The notes under the pieces are model-generated. The model saw only the letters and a list, made by a program, of their open reading frames with translations. It was not told the DNA's origin and ran no database searches. This document shows, one piece after another, positions 9,683-18,663 of a DNA stretch of 64,000 nucleotides (position 1 is the first letter of the stretch; every line of letters begins with the position of its first letter). A program made the position numbers and the translations under genes. The stretch is from Spirosoma sp. SC4-14. GTDB taxonomy: Bacteria > Bacteroidota > Bacteroidia > Cytophagales > Spirosomataceae. The stretch is taken from NCBI RefSeq assembly GCF_037201965.1, contig NZ_CP147518.1:5139001-5203000 (forward strand), written 5' to 3'.

Positions 9683-9750
9683 TTAATTGTCTACAAAGGC
9701 ACAGAGAATTGATCGTTCGGGTTGATTCTTTGTGCCCTCTGTGGACAATC
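9683..9750. repeat. Extragenic palindrome of the cacagagg type, copy 1
   Basis: The arms at about 9685-9709 and 9725-9749 pair with about four mismatches. The right arm begins attctttgtgccctc and ends ctctgtggacaat, the same two blocks found in the repeat at 46796-46871. It lies between convergent stop codons at 9672 and 9754. Confidence 0.75.
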
Positions 9751-9753
9751 GAA

Positions 9754-11346
9754 TTAAGCGGGCAGATAAACCGTAAATGTTGTTCCCTCTCCCGGACGGC
9801 TCTGGGCGCGGATAGCACCATCGTGTTGCTCAACAACTTTTTTGACAACAGCCAGACCAATTCCGGTCCCCGAAAACTGCTGCCGGGTGTGTAACCGCTG
9901 AAAAACCTGAAAAATCTGTTCGGCATAGTGCTGTTCAAAACCAATACCATTATCAGTAACATCGATGGTCCAGTAAGCCCGATCGAGCCGCAAATCTTTT
10001 GCAAGCTCTTTGGGTAGCTCCTCGGGAGTCATCAACCGCGACGACACTCGTATAAGGGGTGGTATCGGCAACCCAGACGCATCGGTTCGGTAAAATTTCA
10101 GTGCATTCGACAATAGATTCTGAAACAACTGGCGCAACTGAAGCCGATCGCCGATCAATTCGGGGAGCTCGGCCAGTTCAATTCGGGCTTTCGATTCCTG
10201 AATCGGATGCCAAAGGTCTTCAATTATATCATCGAGAAGTTTTGCCAGAGCAAACGAACGAAACGCATTTCGCTGCGATGAAATTCGGGAATAGTCGAGC
10301 AGGTCCCGAATCAGTAGCGACATTCGGCTGGCGGCTGCCTGCATTCGGCTAATCAGTTCGCCACCTTCCGGCCCAAGTTTAGCCGAATATCGATCGTTCA
10401 GCATATCGCCAAACGACTGAATCTTCCGCAGCGGTTCCTGCAAATCATGACTGGCAATGTAGGCAAACGACTGAAGGTTTTCGTTCGAGCGTTTCAGCTC
10501 CCGGTTGGCCGCTTCGAGCTGCTGTTGGTACCGACGGTTTTCGGTAACGTTCAGATTGGCAATCACGACCCCATCGCCCGCTTTAGTCGTGATCCGAATC
10601 CACCATTGGTCATCAATAGGAAATTCGGTCGTGTCGGGTTCGCCCGTTTCTACAACCCGTACATACTTCGGGAAATCGTCAATTTTCTGCGTTGGCGTTG
10701 CTACTTCCGAAAACGGTTTCGCCAGGATCGATTCGGCCAAATCGCCCCACATTGCTATGCATTGCGGATTGGCCAACACCGTTCTGAAATCGCAAATGTG
10801 CCCGTGTTCGTCGCGTATGGATGTATGAAGCGAAAGAGCCGCCTGCGCATTATCCAGGATAGCATGCAGCAACTCGGCCTGATGGGCTAACTGATGTTCG
10901 GCTCGCCTAGGAGCCGTTATATTCATGAAGGTGACCACTACCCCATCGGGGCTCAACTGTGCGGCCGACACCTCAAACCAGGCTTCCAGGCCATTTTTGT
11001 CGCTATAGTATTGAATTAACCGCTCACTCTGGCCAGTCTCCAGCACCCGTACATACACAGCAAACAAGCCCGATTCTACATTACCGGGAAACGTTTCGAG
11101 CAATCGTGTTCCGATAATGTCTTCTGGCTTTCGAAACAAACTTTGCTCAACAGCCCGGTTGGCCGTTTGAAGCCTGAAATCAACAACCTTCCCATTGGCA
11201 TCCCGAATGGCAGTCATAGAAACAATGCTATTCAGGGCAGCATCAAAAGCCGACAAGGCTAACTGAACCTCTTCGGGTAAATACTGGCGCTCAGTTTCAG
11301 GCTGCGTTTTTGGCAATGACTGGTCAGCAGTCTTCAACCGATTCAT
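9754..11346 (-). CDS. Cytosolic PAS-PAS sensor histidine kinase
   Basis: The 530-residue protein has no membrane helix. It has PAS-like domains at about 30-148 and 158-272, a short coiled coil, and a HisKA domain with phospho-acceptor His300 in YIASHDLQEPLRKIQSF. The HATPase domain follows, with the N box FQNLLSNALKFYR, DNGIGFE and GTGIGLAVVKKVVEQHDG. The H box is the phytochrome-like subtype common in Bacteroidota. No receiver domain is fused and no response regulator gene is near, so this is an orphan kinase. Its ligand is unknown. An ATG at 11346 follows a 100-base AT-rich spacer. Confidence 0.9.
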   Translation of the reverse strand: MNRLKTADQSLPKTQPETERQYLPEEVQLALSAFDAALNSIVSMTAIRDANGKVVDFRLQTANRAVEQSLFRKPEDIIGTRLLETFPGNVESGLFAVYVRVLETGQSERLIQYYSDKNGLEAWFEVSAAQLSPDGVVVTFMNITAPRRAEHQLAHQAELLHAILDNAQAALSLHTSIRDEHGHICDFRTVLANPQCIAMWGDLAESILAKPFSEVATPTQKIDDFPKYVRVVETGEPDTTEFPIDDQWWIRITTKAGDGVVIANLNVTENRRYQQQLEAANRELKRSNENLQSFAYIASHDLQEPLRKIQSFGDMLNDRYSAKLGPEGGELISRMQAAASRMSLLIRDLLDYSRISSQRNAFRSFALAKLLDDIIEDLWHPIQESKARIELAELPELIGDRLQLRQLFQNLLSNALKFYRTDASGLPIPPLIRVSSRLMTPEELPKELAKDLRLDRAYWTIDVTDNGIGFEQHYAEQIFQVFQRLHTRQQFSGTGIGLAVVKKVVEQHDGAIRAQSRPGEGTTFTVYLPA

Positions 11347-11454
11347 AAGGGTTTTGAGTGAAAAAATGCGAGGAAGAGATATATAAAAATACGAAACTGT
11401 TTACAGAATACCTATAAACAGTTTCACTATGTTCATGGAATCAGAGACAATCAG

Positions 11455-13329
11455 TTAGTTGATCAACTCCAACACCAGCGCTGATTTGGCGGGCAGATTA
11501 ATCTGTTTCAGATCGCCAATAGACTGGTCGGTCAGTACATTACGAGCCGACGAATACCCGTTCATTCGTTCGGCAAAGCGGCTTGTGTCCAGCCGTAGTT
11601 CTTTATCATTGGTATTTGTGGCTACCATCACTGTTTTAGCTCCGTCGTAGCGAAAATAAACATACGTTCCATCCTGCGGCAAAAACTGCATCAGCTTTCC
11701 CGAATGCAAAGCCGGTGTATTGCGTCGGTACGTAGCCAGTTTCCGAACAAACTGAAAAGCCTCATTTTCGCGGTCGGTGCGGCCGGCGGTTTCAAATTTA
11801 TTTTCCTTATCGCCCGGAAATCCGCCCGGAAAATCGCGACGCACTTCGGCATCCGACGGGTCTTTAAAATTTTTCATCAGAATTTCGGTTCCGTAATACA
11901 GCGACGGAATGCCGCGGGTAGTAAGCAGCCAGGTAATCCCGATTTTATATTTATCCAGATCGTCGCCAATAACCGACAGAAAACGGTCGGTATCATGGTT
12001 ATCCAGGAAGGTAACCAGCCGGGTAGGGTCCTGATAAACAGCATCCTGAGCCAGTGCCTGATAAAACCGGTTTACGCCATCGTCCCAGCTAAATTTTTGT
12101 TTCAGCGCATCCAGCATTGAGCTATAGAGCACAAAGTCGAGGCCGCCCGGCTGATTCGACTTAAACGGGAAGTCGATCTTATTGCGCGTATAATAGGCCT
12201 GATCGACAACATTATTTACCCACGATTCGCCAAAGATGTGAATCTTCGGATACTCGTCGAGCAATGCCTGATTGCAACGATTCATAAACGGCTGATCATT
12301 GTACATATACGTGTCGACCCGCCAGGCATCCACGCCAAAATTTTCCACTGACCAGAGCGCGTGTTGAATCAGAAAATTAGCAACAAACGGATTGCTCTGA
12401 TTCAAATCGGGCAAAAAGGGAACGAACCAGCCGTCGAGCATCACGTGCCGATCGCGTTCAGCCCCGTGCGGGTCGGTCACCGACTGGTATTTGTAGGATG
12501 TGTTAGTATAGGTTGGCCACTGATGCAACCAGTTTTTCATGGGCAAATCTTTCAGAATCCAGTGATTAACCCCAACGTGGTTATACACCGCGTCCTGTAC
12601 AACCCGAAAACCAGCGTCGTGGGCTTTTTTCACAAAGGCTTTGTAGGCTTCATTGCCTCCCAGACGTTTATCGATGGCATAATGATCGGTAAAGCCATAT
12701 CCATGATAGGCCGACCGCATGGCCCCGCCTTCGTTGGTGAGTGGCTGATTGTTTTCCAGAACGGGTGTAAACCAGATGGCCGTTACGCCGAGATCTTTCA
12801 GATAATCGAGATGTTGGGCAGCGCCTGCCAGGTCGCCACCGTGCCGATAGAAGGGGTTCGCCCGGTCGGCATTGGAGTCGGCCATATCAGCAAACTTATC
12901 GTTGCTTTCGTCGCCATTGGCAAACCGGTCGGGCATGGCCAGGTAAATAAAATCGGCCGCCGTAACGCCTTGCCCTTTGGGCGATTTGTCGCGGGCTTTC
13001 AGAACAAAAGGCTGGGTGAGCATCTGGCTACCCCGTTTGCCCACAATCTTAATCGTTCCGGGTTTAGTGGCAGGAGAAATGGTCAGATCCAGAAACGCAT
13101 AATTGGGGTTTTCGGCGGTATGGGTTTTCAGGAGACGCACACCCGGATAGTTGATCGTATACGTCAACGAACCGGCATCTGGCCCGTAAACGAGCAACTG
13201 CAGGTTCGGATTTTTCATACCCACCCACCAGTTGGTTGGGTTGATCCGTTGAATTGCCGCCTGCTGTGCAAGAACTCCAGAGCCTACCAACTGGAGCATA
13301 ATAATCAGGCTTAAAATCGATTTTTTCAT
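11455..13329 (-). CDS. Exported GH13 alpha-amylase / neopullulanase (SusA-like)
   Basis: The 624-residue protein starts with a signal peptide ending VLAQQ (about residue 21). An N-terminal cyclomaltodextrinase-type beta-sandwich follows (INPTNWWVGMKNPNLQLLVY). The GH13 barrel holds the nucleophile Asp339 in DAWRVDTYMYND, acid/base Glu368 in HIFGESW and Asp446 in FLDNHDTDRF. The C-terminal beta domain ends SALVLELIN. By family it hydrolyses alpha-1,4 links of starch, pullulan or cyclodextrins in the periplasm. It is divergent from a cytosolic GH13 starting at 13482, and the 150-base spacer may hold both promoters. No SusC/SusD pair lies in the window. Confidence 0.92.
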   Translation of the reverse strand: MKKSILSLIIMLQLVGSGVLAQQAAIQRINPTNWWVGMKNPNLQLLVYGPDAGSLTYTINYPGVRLLKTHTAENPNYAFLDLTISPATKPGTIKIVGKRGSQMLTQPFVLKARDKSPKGQGVTAADFIYLAMPDRFANGDESNDKFADMADSNADRANPFYRHGGDLAGAAQHLDYLKDLGVTAIWFTPVLENNQPLTNEGGAMRSAYHGYGFTDHYAIDKRLGGNEAYKAFVKKAHDAGFRVVQDAVYNHVGVNHWILKDLPMKNWLHQWPTYTNTSYKYQSVTDPHGAERDRHVMLDGWFVPFLPDLNQSNPFVANFLIQHALWSVENFGVDAWRVDTYMYNDQPFMNRCNQALLDEYPKIHIFGESWVNNVVDQAYYTRNKIDFPFKSNQPGGLDFVLYSSMLDALKQKFSWDDGVNRFYQALAQDAVYQDPTRLVTFLDNHDTDRFLSVIGDDLDKYKIGITWLLTTRGIPSLYYGTEILMKNFKDPSDAEVRRDFPGGFPGDKENKFETAGRTDRENEAFQFVRKLATYRRNTPALHSGKLMQFLPQDGTYVYFRYDGAKTVMVATNTNDKELRLDTSRFAERMNGYSSARNVLTDQSIGDLKQINLPAKSALVLELIN

Positions 13330-13481
13330 AGAGTGGGCAGTTGTAGCTAATCGCTTTCAGTCCGAATAATCGGGGAATAATGCAACAAGAACGCAAAAAT
13401 AACCCAAGTTTTTCGCCGAAAAAGGCCATAATTTTGCATATAGAAATACAACCCGTTCCGTTCGCACACTTATCTGGCGCT

Positions 13482-15203
13482 ATGAATACAACGTCTGTTG
13501 TTCCAGTAATGGACAAACTGATTATTTACCAGATTTTTACGCGCCTGTTTGGCAATCAAAACACCACGAATCGTTCGTACGGCAGCCGCGACGAAAACGG
13601 TGTCGGGAAATTCAACGACATCAACGACGAGGCCCTGCGGTCTATTAAGCGACTGGGCGCATCGCACATCTGGTACACAGGCATTCTGGAACATGCTACC
13701 CAGACCGATTACTCTGCCTACGGGATTCAGCCCGACGATCCGGCCGTAGTGAAAGGGCGTGCTGGATCGCCTTATGCCGTTAAAGACTACTACGATGTCG
13801 ACCCTGATCTGGCGGTAAATGTCCCCGACCGAATGGCTGAGTTCGAAGCACTGGTCGAACGTACGCACGTACATGGCCTGAAAGTGATCATCGATTTTGT
13901 GCCGAATCATGTTGCCCGCCAGTATCGTTCTGATGTAAAGCCTGATTCGGTAATTGACCTGGGGCAAAACGACGATACGTCGGTTCGGTTCTCGATCAAC
14001 AACAATTTTTATTACCTGCCAGGCGAAACGTTTGTAGCACCCGAAAATGGGGAGGAGTCATCGTCGGTTCGATTACATGAGTTTCCGGCTAAAATAACGG
14101 GGAGTGGCTCCCTCACGGCAGCACCCGACATCAACGACTGGTATGAAACCGTAAAGCTCAATTACGGTTTCAACGTTTTCGACGGCAGTCTGAATTTCAA
14201 CCCCATTCCGGCAACCTGGCATCAGATGCTCGATATATTGCTGTTCTGGTGTGGCAAAGGGATCGACGGTTTCCGGTGCGACATGGCCCATCTGGTTCCG
14301 GTAGAATTCTGGCACTGGGCCATTGCCAGAGTTCGGCAGCAATATCCCGGACTGATTTTTATTGCCGAAATCTACGATCCGGGCCTATACCGTCCCTTCA
14401 TTTTTGAGGGTGGTTTCGATTACCTCTACGATAAGGTAGGCTTATATGATTCGCTGCGGGCACTGATGGAAGGCCACGGGTCCTGCTATGACCTTACCCG
14501 CGTGTGGCAACAACAATCCGGCGATTATGCCCAGCATATGCTGCGGTTCCTCGAAACGCACGACGAACAGCGGATAGCATCGCGTTTTTTTGCCAATGAT
14601 CCCTGGGCGGCCATACCGGCAATGACGCTATCGGCAACAATGCACACGGGGCCTTATCTGTTGTATTTTGGTCAGGAAATTGGCGTACGGGCCGAGGGTA
14701 GCGAAGGGTTCAGTGGCGACGATGGACGAACAACAATATTCGACTACTGGGGTTTGCCCGAATGGCAGGGCTGGATTAATCATGGTCGCTACGACGGCCT
14801 GGGGCTGTCCGACAACCAGCAGCGGCTCCGGGCATTTTACCAGCAACTGAATTACCTGGTTAATGGCTCCGACGCTATCCAGAACGGCTATTTTTATGAC
14901 CTTCAGTATGTCAACGATAACGGGCAAAGTGCGGGCTACGACGCCCATCAGCTCTATAGCTACCTACGCTATACCGACCGACAAAAACTACTGATCGTCT
15001 GCAATTTTTCGAACCACAATACCTACGAAACAACCATAAACATTCCGGCGGCCGTATTCAGCCTAATGGGACTGGACCCAAATCGGACATTGCATTTTAC
15101 GGATCTGTTTCTGACCACCACCACTATAGAAACCGTTGGGAAAGCCGGTGTTCCTGTGTTACTTTCTCCCCAGAGTGTGTTAGTTTTAGAAATTAAACCC
15201 TAG
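13482..15203 (+). CDS. Cytosolic GH13 family glycosidase
   Basis: I chose ATG 13482 (MNTTSVVPVMDKLIIYQIF, 573 residues) because homologous sequence begins near DKLIIYQIFTRLFG. The frame runs 34 codons further up to 13380 without a signal peptide. Catalytic residues, numbered from 13482, are the nucleophile Asp267 in DGFRCDMAH, acid/base Glu296 in FIAEIYD and Asp361 in ETHDEQR. The normal NHD of region IV is therefore THD here. The C-terminal beta domain ends VLLSPQSVLVLEIKP. It probably degrades imported malto-oligosaccharides; a transferase role is possible. It is the cytosolic partner of the divergent exported amylase. Confidence 0.88.
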   Translation: MNTTSVVPVMDKLIIYQIFTRLFGNQNTTNRSYGSRDENGVGKFNDINDEALRSIKRLGASHIWYTGILEHATQTDYSAYGIQPDDPAVVKGRAGSPYAVKDYYDVDPDLAVNVPDRMAEFEALVERTHVHGLKVIIDFVPNHVARQYRSDVKPDSVIDLGQNDDTSVRFSINNNFYYLPGETFVAPENGEESSSVRLHEFPAKITGSGSLTAAPDINDWYETVKLNYGFNVFDGSLNFNPIPATWHQMLDILLFWCGKGIDGFRCDMAHLVPVEFWHWAIARVRQQYPGLIFIAEIYDPGLYRPFIFEGGFDYLYDKVGLYDSLRALMEGHGSCYDLTRVWQQQSGDYAQHMLRFLETHDEQRIASRFFANDPWAAIPAMTLSATMHTGPYLLYFGQEIGVRAEGSEGFSGDDGRTTIFDYWGLPEWQGWINHGRYDGLGLSDNQQRLRAFYQQLNYLVNGSDAIQNGYFYDLQYVNDNGQSAGYDAHQLYSYLRYTDRQKLLIVCNFSNHNTYETTINIPAAVFSLMGLDPNRTLHFTDLFLTTTTIETVGKAGVPVLLSPQSVLVLEIKP

Positions 15204-15266
15204 GCAGCGCTACTTTCCAGCCTGCTCACCGTCTCTACTGTAGTAACCTAAACGATTGGCCCTTAG

Positions 15267-16145
15267 ATGATAAACCTGTTTACTGCCTTTTTTCTGCTTC
15301 TAACACCAGCAGCGCTGCTGGCTCAGGAGAGTGCTCCCGATGACCTGAAAGCAGTAACTATTGCCGGTGGCAGAACACCTGCCGAAACAGTCGTCAACAT
15401 CGGGAAACAACTTATAGGACGACCTTATGTAGCTCACACGCTCGACGAAAACCAAACCGAGCAACTGGTGGTCAATGTTCGGGAGTTTGACTGCACAACC
15501 TATGTTGAAACCGTTCTGGCACTTGCCCTGTCCTGGCACGAACTGCCCGACAAAAACAATTCGACAGCACTGGATCAGACTTTTCGGAAATTTCTGACCA
15601 AACTTCGCTACCGCGACGGGCGTATTGATGGCTACGCAAGCCGATTGCATTATTTTTCGGATTGGCTGCGCGATAATGAGCGTAAAGGATTAATTCTGGA
15701 TGTTACGCGCGATATGCCGGGAAGCATTGTGGTTGCTAAACCCGTTTCGTACATGACAACGGCAACCTACAAATATCCCCGCCTGACCGATCCCGCCATT
15801 TATAAACAGGTAGCTCTGGCCGAATCAGAACTGAGCCAGCAACCGTTTCATTTTATTCCTAAAAAGAATATCCGTCAGGCGGAATCGCAGTTGCGCGAAG
15901 GCGACATTGTAATGCTGACCGCAGCCCGGCCTGGCCTCGATATGAAACACGTTGGCTTTGCCGTTCGGCAACCGAATGGGCGCATTCATCTGCTCCATGC
16001 GTCGTCGGAACAGGGCGAGGTGGTTATTACCGCTTACCCACTGAGCGATTATGTTTTCTCGCACAAACGGCTGTCGGGCATTCGCGTTGCGCGGTTGCGC
16101 CCGGCCAATACAGTAGCAACGGCCTCGATCAACGGCGGACACTAA
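15267..16145 (+). CDS. DUF1460 exported cysteine amidase (NlpC/P60-like fold)
   Basis: The 292-residue protein has a signal peptide (MINLFTAFFLLLTPAALLAQ). It has the DUF1460 signature, with the nucleophile Cys76 in REFDCTTYVETV and His228 in MKHVGFAVR. The ending DYVFSHKRLSGIRVARLRP is typical of the family. Members with known structure are N-acetylmuramoyl-L-alanine amidase-like enzymes of the NlpC/P60 fold, so the likely target is periplasmic peptidoglycan or its fragments. It lies 63 bases after the GH13 gene, may share its transcript, and ends in a very strong terminator. Confidence 0.88.
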   Translation: MINLFTAFFLLLTPAALLAQESAPDDLKAVTIAGGRTPAETVVNIGKQLIGRPYVAHTLDENQTEQLVVNVREFDCTTYVETVLALALSWHELPDKNNSTALDQTFRKFLTKLRYRDGRIDGYASRLHYFSDWLRDNERKGLILDVTRDMPGSIVVAKPVSYMTTATYKYPRLTDPAIYKQVALAESELSQQPFHFIPKKNIRQAESQLREGDIVMLTAARPGLDMKHVGFAVRQPNGRIHLLHASSEQGEVVITAYPLSDYVFSHKRLSGIRVARLRPANTVATASINGGH

Positions 16146-16164
16146 GCCTTCCAGTTCAATTACG

Positions 16165-16236
16165 GCCAACGCCCTTTTCAGGATATGATCTCGAACCAAA
16201 ATCATATCCTGAAAAGGGCGTTGGCTTTGTTTTTAT
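16165..16236 (+). terminator. Terminator with a perfect 25-bp stem
   Basis: The arms 16165-16189 and 16201-16225 are exact reverse complements with an 11-base loop, followed by tttgttttta. It ends the DUF1460 transcript. The stem is unusually long for a simple terminator. Confidence 0.9.
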
Positions 16237-16507
16237 CAGCGCTCAATGGCACAGGCGCAACGAGAAAAAACAATGAATCATTTTGCATACTAGTCGGCTC
16301 ATTATCAGAGGATACAATTTATTTTTAACGTAGATTTATGTACTGTCGGCAATTGGACGTCAGTTGTTTAGCAGGCCATTTTCCGTACCTATCCTCTTAT
16401 TTTTTTTCGATTAGCCATTGACGCTTTGCGGGTCATTCGGATAAAGTAATAAGCGGGTAGAATTTTAGTATAACGAGCCCGAAGCTGATTATAAATCCTC
16501 TTCACCG
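16237..16507. other. Promoter region of the kinase operon, no gene
   Basis: These 270 bases hold no credible open frame. They must carry the promoter of the kinase gene, but I find no clean TAnnTTTG box. Confidence 0.4.
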
Positions 16508-17932
16508 ATGACTTACGAAGAATTTCGCAAACGGTATCATTACGACCCCGGTAAACTCAGCGCCCCAGAACACGAAGAAGAATTCGGCCGCCTTGGCGAA
16601 GGCGGCTTCGGGGCTGTTTTCAAAGGATGGGATACAATTGAAAATCAGTGGGTGGCCATAAAGGTATCGCCCGTCAGAGCCGAGCAGCGCGATTTGTCGC
16701 TCCAGCGGGAGGTTGAGCTGGCCAATCAGTTGCCCCGACACGCCAACATTGCCCGTTATGAGTTCTGTGAACGATTTACGACTGTTTATGGGGTTATCGA
16801 CATTGCCGTTCTCAACTATTACCGGGAAGGCAATCTGGCCGAACTGCTTCGAAAAAAAAACCTGAATCAGGGCGAAAAAGATGCCCTGATTGACGGAATC
16901 CTGAATGGCTTGGCTCATCTGCATCGCCATCAGATGGCTCATCGTGATCTGAAACCCCAGAACATCCTGATTACCCGGACACCCTACGGTACCTACGTAC
17001 CACTGATAACGGATTTCGGCCTCAGCAAAGTTGTTCGGGGCAACGAACTGACTGCCACATCGACCGCTTTTTTGAATTCGACCGTTGGCGGTTCGGTCTA
17101 TTATATGGCGCCCGAACAACTGGCCAACAATCGGATGCGCTTCAACGTCGACCTCTGGGCCTTTGGGGTTATTCTGTATGAGCTCATGATTGGCCAGAAG
17201 CCGTTTATTGGCGATAGTGGCGCAGGTTCAGAAACCGAACGTTCGCAAATTATTCAGCGCATCAACAATGTTGAAATTCCATCGCAGTTTAGCCAGATTC
17301 AGGAACCCTATCAAACCATGATCCGGCAATGCCTGATCCGCGATGTCGACCAGCGGATTCGTAGTGCCGATGAGCTACTCCGTATATTTTCGCCGACAAC
17401 CTATTCGTCGGCCGAGCTTATTGATGATTCGTTACCACCGGCTAAATCATCATCGTACGACGAGCAGCGTGCCTATAGCGAAGGATATGCAGCTGTCAGG
17501 CGGGGTCGCTCATGGGGTTTACTCAGTGCTTCCGGAAATCTGGTGCTTCCGGTCGAATACGATTCCATTACCGACGTTCAGGGCTACCAGGCATTGGTTC
17601 GAAAACAGGGGCAGGCTTCCCGTGTCGAACTTCATGGCGATGACTATCGTCTTTCCCCCCTATTGGCCTCAGCACCTGATCCCGAACCTTTTCCTAAACT
17701 CAATCCTGATCCCATCGCCCCCAACACGCTCGAAAAATCCATTCAAGCGGTAACCATACTTCGGCAGGTTTACATTATCGTTACGGTTGGCCTGATCCTG
17801 ATCATCGTAGGGCTATTTCTACTGAGTCTGGTGTCGAACGGTTTCTTTGCTCCAGGCTACAGTAGCTCCGATTACTATGGATACAACGAAATGCCCCCTT
17901 CAAACATGGATATACGCTCTTACTTTAGCTAA
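16508..17932 (+). CDS. Ser/Thr protein kinase with WG repeat and one membrane helix
   Basis: The Hanks-type kinase domain spans about 25-295, with the Gly loop LGEGGFGAVF, Lys52 in VAIKV, the catalytic loop HRDLKPQN (Asp147), DFG at 169-171 and APEQ. A WG repeat follows at about 322-378 (EGYAAVRRGRSWGLLSASG). A transmembrane helix at 420-443 and a short periplasmic tail end the 474-residue protein. The WG repeat is therefore on the cytoplasmic side, in front of the helix. It is followed 8 bases later by a DUF5684 gene. The same WG repeat type occurs in the PP2C phosphatase of the converging operon, so I infer that both act in one phosphorylation circuit. Confidence 0.92.
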   Translation: MTYEEFRKRYHYDPGKLSAPEHEEEFGRLGEGGFGAVFKGWDTIENQWVAIKVSPVRAEQRDLSLQREVELANQLPRHANIARYEFCERFTTVYGVIDIAVLNYYREGNLAELLRKKNLNQGEKDALIDGILNGLAHLHRHQMAHRDLKPQNILITRTPYGTYVPLITDFGLSKVVRGNELTATSTAFLNSTVGGSVYYMAPEQLANNRMRFNVDLWAFGVILYELMIGQKPFIGDSGAGSETERSQIIQRINNVEIPSQFSQIQEPYQTMIRQCLIRDVDQRIRSADELLRIFSPTTYSSAELIDDSLPPAKSSSYDEQRAYSEGYAAVRRGRSWGLLSASGNLVLPVEYDSITDVQGYQALVRKQGQASRVELHGDDYRLSPLLASAPDPEPFPKLNPDPIAPNTLEKSIQAVTILRQVYIIVTVGLILIIVGLFLLSLVSNGFFAPGYSSSDYYGYNEMPPSNMDIRSYFS

Positions 17933-17940
17933 AAATTACT

Positions 17941-18342
17941 ATGAAAACCATTATTTTACTACAATATTACTACGATAGCACCTCTCGTATGATGGCTCAA
18001 CTGAGCATGATGCTGATTGGTACCGGATGTTTGTTAGTGGTGGGCGTTATCATTACGGCGCTCTGGAAAACCTTTCAAAAAGCAGGAGAGCCGGGCTGGG
18101 CAGCCATTGTACCTATCTATAATACGCTTACACTGCTCCGAATTGTCGAAAAACCCTGGTGGTGGTTGTTTCTGCTATTGACCCCGTACGTCAATATTGT
18201 GTTTGGCGTTTGGATTCTTAACCTCCTCGGTAAGCGATTCGGCAAAAGCGAAGGCTTCGCCCTTGGGCTGCTCGTGTTGCCATTTATTTTTTATCCCAAA
18301 CTAGCCTGGGGCGATGCCACGTTTCGGGCAAAGCCAGCCTGA
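17941..18342 (+). CDS. DUF5684 small integral membrane protein
   Basis: The 133-residue protein has about four hydrophobic segments and the DUF5684 signature GEPGWAAIVPIYNTLTLLRI, PWWW and YPKLAWGDATF. The function is unknown. The start lies 8 bases after the kinase stop codon, so the two form an operon. The cytosolic N-terminus may include MKTIILLQYYYDSTSRMM; a later Met at about residue 18 is an alternative start. Confidence 0.8.
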   Translation: MKTIILLQYYYDSTSRMMAQLSMMLIGTGCLLVVGVIITALWKTFQKAGEPGWAAIVPIYNTLTLLRIVEKPWWWLFLLLTPYVNIVFGVWILNLLGKRFGKSEGFALGLLVLPFIFYPKLAWGDATFRAKPA

Positions 18343-18452
18343 AAAGCGAGAACATTGCGTGAAAAGACTGGCGACTTACGAACAACCTGGCACTAAATTT
18401 CAGAAGCTATTTAGTTAGCTAACCTGCTCTTTAACAAGGCCTTGCCAGTCTC

Positions 18453-18530
18453 GCCCATAATAATAAGTCTCTGGTAGTTAGCCCTATACATGGCCATTAC
18501 CAGAGACTTATTATTATGGGCTTTTCTTAT
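18453..18530 (+). terminator. Terminator of the kinase/DUF5684 operon
   Basis: The 24-base arms at 18453-18476 and 18498-18521 are exact reverse complements with a 21-base loop, followed by ttttcttat. It lies about 110 bases after the DUF5684 stop. Confidence 0.85.
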
Positions 18531-18570
18531 AAAAATGCCAAAACCGACCATGCACCGATCGGTCAGTTTT
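18531..18570 (-). terminator. Terminator of the eight-gene signalling operon
   Basis: On the minus strand, aaaactgacc (18561-18570) pairs with ggtcggtttt (18540-18549) with one G-U pair, followed by ggcattttta. It lies about 95 bases after the stop of the last gene. Confidence 0.6.
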
Positions 18571-18663
18571 TCGGGGGGGGGGCCGACGTTTTTGTAAGAA
18601 AGCTCCGGCGCTATACATCTCTCAGAAAATGAACAAAAGCAAGCGTCTTTCCCAGATGAGCTT

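Larger units (their letters stand above)
18343..18663. other. Convergent spacer with two hairpins and a G10 tract
   Basis: The region lies between the stop codons of the kinase operon (plus) and the sigma operon (minus). It holds one hairpin for each direction and a run of ten G at 18573-18582. Short open frames across it are by-products of these repeats. Confidence 0.6.

Noticed and set aside
12361-13314. Long plus-strand open frame (317 codons) opposite the exported amylase
   Set aside because: It is a shadow of the GH13 gene, whose catalytic motifs are intact on the other strand. Similar shadows exist over CocE, UxaA and MurF-Alr genes.
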